From NCBI GenBank assembly GCA_014801595.1, contig JAAVDV010000053.1, forward strand, positions 1 to 10,639: a stretch of 10,639 nucleotides of DNA, in the 5' to 3' direction. The stretch comes from Bacteroides sp. (lineage in GTDB: Bacteria; Bacteroidota; Bacteroidia; Bacteroidales; Muribaculaceae). Under the pieces are notes generated by a model, which saw only the letters and a list, made by a program, of their open reading frames with translations, did no database searches and was not told where the DNA came from. A program made the translations under genes and the position numbers. Within the stretch, counting starts at the first letter, position 1, and the number at the start of each line of letters is the position of its first letter. Below, piece by piece: positions 6,190-10,639 of the stretch.

Positions 6190-7884
6190 ATGAAACGACT
6201 CTTGACCCGCCTCACCATATTCCCCATACTAAGCATCATCGTGTCGATGCTACTCCTCGCGGCCTGCCATGACCCTCATGTCTCGGAAATACTGACCCGG
6301 GCTGACCGCCTCATGGAGTCGGCCCCGGACTCGGCCTACAGTCTGCTCCGAAGCATCGACCCTCGCAAGCTATCTAATGGAGAGACGAAGGCTTATTATG
6401 CACTTCTCATCACACAGGCTAATATCAAACTCGACAAGCCCGTGACTTCAGATTCCTTAATATCAATGGCTACTGAATATTATCTCAGTCATAAACCGGA
6501 GTCAGCCGAAGCAATGCGCGCTCTCTTTTATCATTCGCAAGTACCCTGTCATAACCGTAATCCCTTATCATTTCTCATACCTTCCTATAACATATCCAAT
6601 CAGCTCGGAGATCCCTATTGGGTAGCTAAGAATGCAGAACAAATCAGTAGTCAATATGAGCTTCAGCAGAATGATTCCCTATCCCTGTTTTACTCCCGCA
6701 TAGCGGCACACTACTATCAGCAGGCAAACCGTCCGTTGAATCATCTATATTCATTGGCGGATATGATGGTAGCTCTAACTAATCTGAATAAATTCAACGA
6801 ATCGATATCGTTGGGAGACAGTCTCCTTAAAATTCAGGAAATCAGGTCAGAACATCCTCTGTTGCTTATATATATATTGCAGAATAAACTGACGGCCTGT
6901 AATTTAAGTCATCGCTATATGGAAGCAGACACCGTCATACATGAATTGGATAACCTTCCCTCATCTTCGGGTAAAGAGGGACGCCGCCTGTTATACAGCG
7001 CACAGGTAAAGCTTGCGTTAGGCAACATCAAGAGCGCGGAGACATATATTGAGCGCAGTATGCCACACATTGCTTCCATATATGATAAAGAACTATTATT
7101 CTACACTCTTGAACGGTATTACATTAGAATCGGACTAACAAGAAACGCACTGGATATGGTAGACAGTCTATCCAATTTACAGGCCAACCGCATATACACT
7201 ATCCTGTGTAGATCCACGGACATCGCCGAAACATCATATTACCAGGAACAAACCGCTATCAAGGAAGCCAAAGCCATAGTATGGAGAAATACGGTATACT
7301 GGATTAGCTGCCTCGCAATTATAATACTGGCGACAGCCTTATGCTTCTACATCCTGAGGAAACGCCAATTCAAAGAAAGACTTCAATTACAGGAACAACA
7401 GTTGAAAGAAACTTTAGGCCAGATCGCGAAATTAGGACAACAATTGGAGGAAACAATCCTCTCTGCAGAGATGAGGGTATCAGTGATGCAACCTCTTATG
7501 TCAAGTCTATCACGAATTCTAAATAAAGTATGCAGTGAATATAATATAGACTCTGCGTCTACAAAAGTCTTGAAAGCCCTCCATTGTAACGTGCAATCCA
7601 TTCTTGGTGAACTCGGATCAAAGCAACTCTATTCTGGAATAAGAGCGATGCTGGAAACATCAAATGATAACGTCATCACTCGTCTTGAGGAACAATGCCC
7701 CACTGTCTCTGACAGGGATGTACGGATGATTCTACTTCTTAAAGCCGGATTCAAACCTCAATCCATTGCTCTCATCATGGGTATGGAGCCCCATGCAGTT
7801 TACAAAGCCCGGACCAGATTACGTGAAAAGATAGCTGAGTCATCCGCGCTTGACAAAAAAGAATTTGAATCTTTATTGAACTAA
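6190..7884 (+). CDS. TPR lipoprotein-type membrane regulator with C-terminal HTH
   Basis: This 564-residue protein has the layout of a common but poorly characterised Bacteroidota regulator class. Residues 1-25 are a lipoprotein signal with lipobox LLLAAC (Cys26). Residues about 30-340 are helical and TPR-like, starting with EILTRADRLMESAPDSAYSL. One transmembrane helix lies at about 369-389 (VYWISCLAIIILATALCFYI), followed by basic residues RKRQ and a glutamine/leucine-rich coiled coil (393-424). The end (about 505-549) is a helix-turn-helix of the LuxR/sigma-70 region 4 type: VSDRDVRMILLLKAGFKPQS, then IALIMGMEPHAVYKARTRLR. The inferred topology is a periplasmic sensor and a cytoplasmic DNA-binding domain, a one-component membrane regulator. 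The start is well fixed by the signal sequence and by the promoter directly upstream. Its base composition is visibly more AT-rich than the genes to the left. It is divergent from the exporter and is a plausible controller of it; ligand and targets are unknown. Confidence 0.85.
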   Translation: MKRLLTRLTIFPILSIIVSMLLLAACHDPHVSEILTRADRLMESAPDSAYSLLRSIDPRKLSNGETKAYYALLITQANIKLDKPVTSDSLISMATEYYLSHKPESAEAMRALFYHSQVPCHNRNPLSFLIPSYNISNQLGDPYWVAKNAEQISSQYELQQNDSLSLFYSRIAAHYYQQANRPLNHLYSLADMMVALTNLNKFNESISLGDSLLKIQEIRSEHPLLLIYILQNKLTACNLSHRYMEADTVIHELDNLPSSSGKEGRRLLYSAQVKLALGNIKSAETYIERSMPHIASIYDKELLFYTLERYYIRIGLTRNALDMVDSLSNLQANRIYTILCRSTDIAETSYYQEQTAIKEAKAIVWRNTVYWISCLAIIILATALCFYILRKRQFKERLQLQEQQLKETLGQIAKLGQQLEETILSAEMRVSVMQPLMSSLSRILNKVCSEYNIDSASTKVLKALHCNVQSILGELGSKQLYSGIRAMLETSNDNVITRLEEQCPTVSDRDVRMILLLKAGFKPQSIALIMGMEPHAVYKARTRLREKIAESSALDKKEFESLLN

Positions 7885-7972
7885 AGATATATCAATCTTC
7901 GATAATAGTGATGTCTAATTTTTCACTTCCGCACTCATAATTAGTTCATTGATTAACTGATTAATAAGACCC

Positions 7973-8011
7973 ATCTTGTCTAAAAAATTCCATATTCAAT
8001 AAGGACAAGAT
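7973..8011. repeat. Inverted repeat in AT-rich intergenic region
   Basis: ATCTTGTC at 7973-7980 and GACAAGAT at 8004-8011 are perfect 8-base inverted arms around a 23-nt AT-rich loop. No T-run follows, so a simple intrinsic terminator is unlikely. It lies in the 248-nt AT-rich gap (7885-8132), which holds no convincing small gene on either strand. Confidence 0.4.
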
Positions 8012-8030
8012 CAATAATTAGTATATTGAT
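8010..8030. repeat. Second inverted repeat overlapping the first
   Basis: ATCAATA (8010-8016) and TATTGAT (8024-8030) are perfect 7-base inverted arms with a 7-nt spacer. The left arm shares two bases with the right arm of the 7973-8011 repeat, so the two structures compete. It sits about 50-70 nt upstream of the -33 box of the DUF3244 promoter and could be an operator; the AT richness makes chance possible. Confidence 0.35.
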
Positions 8031-8078
8031 ATTCAGCGTTTTAAATTAATAAATAAATATACAATAAAATTAAATATA

Positions 8079-8110
8079 TTTGGAGACTCGTAGACTTATA
8101 TATAACTTTG
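8079..8110 (+). promoter_or_regulatory. Canonical Bacteroidota promoter of the DUF3244-luxR pair
   Basis: TTTG at 8079-8082 and TAACTTTG at 8103-8110 are separated by exactly 20 nt, the same spacing as the TPR-regulator promoter. The expected transcript start is near 8115, giving a leader of roughly 18 nt before the ATG at 8133. Confidence 0.75.
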
Positions 8111-8132
8111 TAGCAAACCAAATATCATTTTT

Positions 8133-8525
8133 ATGAGATTCCAACCTCAACCCTATCTAACGACCATAGCCGTAGGTCTGCTCTCCTTATGGGTAGGTTC
8201 AGCCTTGGCTGATACCCCTACAGTTCCATTCAAAGATCCTATCATCATTAATCTTCCACCAAAAGACCTAAGGAATCTTGAAGGACGTCCGAAGGCTCCT
8301 TCGCGACAGTCCGTGACGTGTATATATGATGACGGCAACCTCTACTTCGAGTTTGCCATCCCCGAAGGGGAGTGTCAGCTGATGCTGTCTGATTCCTCGA
8401 CGGGAGAGATGGTAGTCGAATACTTCGATTCTGCAGTTTCTGAACCTGTCTATGTAGGCTATCACCGGACAGCCTCGCTGACGGTCAATACCGAGAACGG
8501 CAATACCTATGCCGGAGAGTGGTAA
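8133..8525 (+). CDS. Small secreted DUF3244 domain-containing protein
   Basis: This 130-residue protein has a clear signal peptide: residues 1-26 with hydrophobic core IAVGLLSLWVGSA and cleavage at ALA before Asp27. The mature part of about 104 residues contains the DUF3244 pattern: VTCIYDDGNLYFEFAIPEGE (about 61-80), then a CQLMLSDSSTGEMVVEYFD strand pair, and a C-terminal SLTVNTENGNTYAGEW ending, as in a small beta-sandwich domain ending in 'G--Y-G-F/W'. Family members are common in Bacteroidales, secreted, and without a known function. One Cys occurs in the first strand and one at the domain middle. The start is supported by the strong promoter just upstream. It is followed at 11 nt by a LuxR-type HTH gene, so the two are probably co-transcribed. 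It is exported by Sec, so it is unlikely to be the C39 exporter's substrate. Confidence 0.8.
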   Translation: MRFQPQPYLTTIAVGLLSLWVGSALADTPTVPFKDPIIINLPPKDLRNLEGRPKAPSRQSVTCIYDDGNLYFEFAIPEGECQLMLSDSSTGEMVVEYFDSAVSEPVYVGYHRTASLTVNTENGNTYAGEW

Positions 8526-8536
8526 TCAAGAGTAAT

Positions 8537-8767
8537 ATGACTTCTCACTCATTCCCGCATTATGATTTATCAAGTCTGACGTATAGGGAGCTTGAGTTGA
8601 TACGACTCGCATCTTTAGGCTATAGCAATCTGCGGATGGCCGAAGAGATGAGGTTAGGTTTCGGTACAATAAAGTATATCAAGGCCCGGCTTTTTGTAAA
8701 ATATGATGTGCCGAATATCACTCCCTTATGTGTGAATGCAGCTCTTCAAGGCCTCCTTACTTGCTGA
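8537..8767 (+). CDS. Solo LuxR-type (GerE) HTH protein
   Basis: This 76-residue protein is almost entirely a LuxR/GerE DNA-binding domain with no sensor or receiver domain. The family pattern is complete: LTYRELELIRLASLGYSNLR (14-33), MAEEMRLGFGTIKYIKARLF (34-53, containing the turn and the recognition helix), then VKYDVPNITPLCVNAALQGL. Compared with the family, Gly and Phe replace the usual small residues before the TIK recognition segment (GFGTIKYI). An in-frame GTG at 8519 would overlap the DUF3244 stop and add six residues; I chose the ATG at 8537 because it lies 11 nt after that stop and leaves a normal short N-terminal arm. The probable role is as a DNA-binding transcription factor co-expressed with the DUF3244 protein; the palindromic dyads at 6074, 6145 and 8845 are candidate sites. 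The Cys at the last position is unusual but may mean nothing. Confidence 0.85.
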   Translation: MTSHSFPHYDLSSLTYRELELIRLASLGYSNLRMAEEMRLGFGTIKYIKARLFVKYDVPNITPLCVNAALQGLLTC

Positions 8768-8844
8768 TACACACGCCGGTATCTTCAGTCCGTCTCTCTT
8801 TCGGTATACTGTCCCGTATAACGCGGATTTCCGATTGAAAAATT

Positions 8845-8862
8845 ATTAGCCAAATGGCTAAT
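8845..8862. promoter_or_regulatory. Operator-like palindrome, copy C (barrel-gene promoter)
   Basis: ATTAGCCAAATGGCTAAT has perfect 8-base arms with a 2-base centre, and the flanks AATT and AATT extend the symmetry with a 3-base insertion on the right. Its centre is 30.5 nt upstream of the first T of the TAACTTTG box at 8884, in place of a -33 TTTG box. With the estimated transcript start near 8896 the centre is at about -42, a classical position for LuxR-type activators. Confidence 0.65.
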
Positions 8863-8883
8863 GATAATTACGAATTTAATTCA

Positions 8884-8891
8884 TAACTTTG
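8884..8891 (+). promoter_or_regulatory. Promoter -7 box of the outer-membrane barrel gene
   Basis: TAACTTTG matches TAnnTTTG and is followed by CAAC. The estimated transcript start is near 8896, giving a long leader of about 135 nt before the ATG at 9033. No TTTG lies 19-21 nt upstream (the bases there read AATG), unlike the promoters at 6153 and 8079. Confidence 0.65.
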
Positions 8892-8922
8892 CAACATTGA
8901 CTTTGATAGAATTCTTTATGGA

Positions 8923-8945
8923 ATAATTATCCAAAAGGGAATTAT
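8923..8945. promoter_or_regulatory. Dyad copy D / hairpin in the barrel-gene leader
   Basis: ATAATTATCC, loop AAAA, GGGAATTAT forms a 9-pair stem with one bulged A and one T-G pair. The stretch 8926-8938 (ATTATCCAAAAGG) is also the fourth copy of the motif shared by the other dyads, but its right half-site is poor. Located about 38 nt downstream of the estimated transcript start, it could act as DNA operator or as RNA hairpin. Confidence 0.45.
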
Positions 8946-9032
8946 ATCAAGTGAATATATCCCGATCCGAAGTGTCCGATGGCACCGGAGACTGATAAGA
9001 TATTGTAAACAACTATTCTAACAAGACTGACA

Positions 9033-10639
9033 ATGAGCCGGAACAGATCTATACTTCTTCTCACTCCTCTCTCACTCTTGATGAGCCTTCTATCCTGGGA
9101 AAGCGCAAATGCGCGGGATAGGGAAGTGCTGGTGCTGAACAGCCGCGATTCCGTGCCGGTGGCGGGCGCGACGGTCAAGGGGTACGATGCGCAGCGGGAT
9201 TCCATCGCCGTAGGCACGACTGATTCGCGGGGAATATTGGCAATGAGGGATAAGATCCGCTACGCGTTCGTAAGCAAGGAGGAGTATGCGGATCAATTGG
9301 CAACCCTTACCGACGCGGGAACCGATACCGTATGGTTGCAACCGGCTACCGTGATTGACGAACTGGTGGTGCAGGCCTCAAACACGCAGAACCGTGTCAG
9401 CTATGTGAGTCATATCATCCCTCGGGAGGATATGACCAAATACACCAACTTTTACTTAGCCTTAAACGAAATTCCTAACCTAATCGTCGACCGGGGGCTT
9501 GGACTCTTTTACGCAGGTTCAAACAAAGTCGCGCTGATGCTCAACGGAGTCCCTACGGATGCCACCGAGCTCCGGGCCATCTCAAAGGATGACGTGCTGA
9601 AGGTAAATGTCTACAAAATCGCCCCCGTGCGATTCCTTTCACAGGGTTATCAGTCGGCTATAGATGTCATAACCAAGGCCACTCTCGTCGGAGGTAACCT
9701 TGCAATAGATATCAACCAGCCGTTCAATCCTCTCTACGGCGACAATAACCTGACCCTTTTCTATAATAACCGCCGCTCACGTTTCAAGGTGATGTATGGC
9801 AATTCCAACCGCCATCTTACAAAAGACCGACGGGATGAGCATCTGAGTTATGAGTTTGACGGCGTGGAATATTACAAGGACAAGACAGGCCTCCCTTCAC
9901 GCACGAACGTAAACTCCAACACCCTCACCCTCGGCTATCAGAACAACAAGCCGGCATCCTATCTTTTCAGTGTCAGCGTGACGGGGGGGATCGATCGTGA
10001 GGGGCAGAACATCCGGCAATTGGTCAGTTCGCAATCCATAAGGGAGGAATATGAAGCGCAAAATGATTTCTCCATATCATCCAACTCCTTGAATATAAAC
10101 ACATATTTTGAAAAATCATTGGGAGAGTATGAGAAAGAGGGGAAACTGATTACCGATGTCACCTACAAGACCGTGGGGTCAGGTTATGACTCGCGCTACC
10201 GGGAATTCGCCGACCCTGCCGGGAGCCACATCCCGACGGTCGACGAACAGTCGGTCTACGACATCCGCTATAATACGGTCATGGCCGAAATAATGTATCA
10301 GATGCCGTTCCGCTCATGGGGGCAGCTGAGTTTCTCCACCTATAACAACTGGCAACACAGCCGCTATATCGAGGAGGCTTTCCACACTACGCAGATAGAG
10401 GACAACTACGGCGTCTACGCGCGTTATCTCGGCCGGGCGGGTCAATTCTCATATTACGCCACCATCGGAGGCAACGGCAATTATCTAAACACAGCCGCAA
10501 ATCCTCACGGGCACTGGCGATGGACACCGACACCATCTGTCACGGCATTTTATATGCCGAAGAATAATCTGTGGTTCGGGTTGGGCTACAGTTATTCCAA
10601 CACGGCACCGACTATCGCACAGCTGAGCCAGACCGACCA
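9033..10639 (+). CDS. Outer-membrane TonB-dependent-receptor-like beta-barrel protein (3' end outside window)
   Basis: The frame is open from the ATG at 9033 to the window end (535 codons, no stop), so the gene continues outside. Residues 1-27 are a signal peptide (SILLLTPLSLLMSLLSW core, cleavage near ANA). Residues about 28-105 form a short carboxypeptidase-regulatory-like domain (REVLVLNSRDSVPVAGATVK, then GTTDSRGIL). VIDELVVQAS at 107-116 resembles the segment joining this domain to the plug. Residues about 120-216 match a compact plug: YTNFYLALNEIPNLIV, MLNGVPTDATEL (169-180) and IDVITKA (210-216). The rest is a run of alternating aromatic/polar strands such as LTLFYNNRRSRFKVMYGNSN, as in the OMP_b-brl barrel family of Bacteroidota. 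Predicted location is the outer membrane, with TonB-driven uptake or surface sensing as the likely role; the substrate is unknown, and no SusD partner is visible in the window. Its promoter shares its layout with that of the C39 exporter. Confidence 0.88.
   Translation, partial: MSRNRSILLLTPLSLLMSLLSWESANARDREVLVLNSRDSVPVAGATVKGYDAQRDSIAVGTTDSRGILAMRDKIRYAFVSKEEYADQLATLTDAGTDTVWLQPATVIDELVVQASNTQNRVSYVSHIIPREDMTKYTNFYLALNEIPNLIVDRGLGLFYAGSNKVALMLNGVPTDATELRAISKDDVLKVNVYKIAPVRFLSQGYQSAIDVITKATLVGGNLAIDINQPFNPLYGDNNLTLFYNNRRSRFKVMYGNSNRHLTKDRRDEHLSYEFDGVEYYKDKTGLPSRTNVNSNTLTLGYQNNKPASYLFSVSVTGGIDREGQNIRQLVSSQSIREEYEAQNDFSISSNSLNINTYFEKSLGEYEKEGKLITDVTYKTVGSGYDSRYREFADPAGSHIPTVDEQSVYDIRYNTVMAEIMYQMPFRSWGQLSFSTYNNWQHSRYIEEAFHTTQIEDNYGVYARYLGRAGQFSYYATIGGNGNYLNTAANPHGHWRWTPTPSVTAFYMPKNNLWFGLGYSYSNTAPTIAQLSQTD

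Noticed and set aside
7885..8132. Hidden small peptide gene in the AT-rich gap
   Set aside because: Frames from ATGs on both strands close within about a dozen codons and none has a GG leader.
8764..8788. Possible terminator hairpin after the solo LuxR gene (CTGATAC ... GTATCTTCAG)
   Set aside because: Only five continuous pairs plus three beyond a bulge, and no T-run follows; too weak to call.
8979..9008. Nine-codon upstream frame in the barrel-gene leader
   Set aside because: Too short to distinguish from chance and has no recognisable features.

Overview
The window looks like a chromosomal segment of a Bacteroidales bacterium with moderate GC, plausibly Muribaculaceae-like or Prevotella-like, although the genus cannot be fixed from sequence alone. 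Evidence: Bacteroidota-style promoters (TTTG ... TAnnTTTG) before several genes, weak or absent Shine-Dalgarno sequences, and families typical of the phylum (DUF4294, DUF3244, an Omp28-like thioredoxin-fold protein, a TPR lipoprotein with a C-terminal HTH, and a Bacteroidota outer-membrane beta-barrel receptor).

Left part (1-3746, + strand): a compact, GC-rich, housekeeping-like run. It holds the 3' end of signal peptidase I (lepB), a WbqC-family protein coupled to it by a TGATG overlap, an exported DUF4294 protein, yidD overlapping it by ATGA, and 18 nt further on a large secreted Omp28-like protein with a CGWC motif. The theme is envelope and protein biogenesis.

Right part (3794-10639): an accessory-looking module. 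A peptidase-containing (C39) ABC exporter on the - strand is divergent from a TPR/transmembrane/HTH regulator (6190-7884). An AT-rich gap follows, then a small secreted DUF3244 protein with a solo 76-aa LuxR-type HTH protein immediately downstream, then the first 535 codons of an outer-membrane TonB-dependent-receptor-like barrel that runs off the window.

The most interesting signal is non-coding. An 18-bp dyad, ATTnnCCAnnTGGnnAAT, occurs in two good copies and two degenerate copies, all in the exporter/regulator intergenic region or in front of the barrel gene. The exporter and barrel promoters share the arrangement TGGCTAATG, then exactly 20 nt, then TAACTTTGCAA, and both lack the usual -33 TTTG box. 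The TPR regulator and the DUF3244-LuxR pair instead have canonical TTTG-N20-TAnnTTTG promoters. I infer one regulon in which a local HTH protein (the solo LuxR protein is the best candidate) switches on the exporter and the receptor. No exporter substrate and no periplasmic adaptor gene are visible here.

No tRNA, rRNA, CRISPR array or insertion sequence was seen. No gap between genes exceeds 300 bases.
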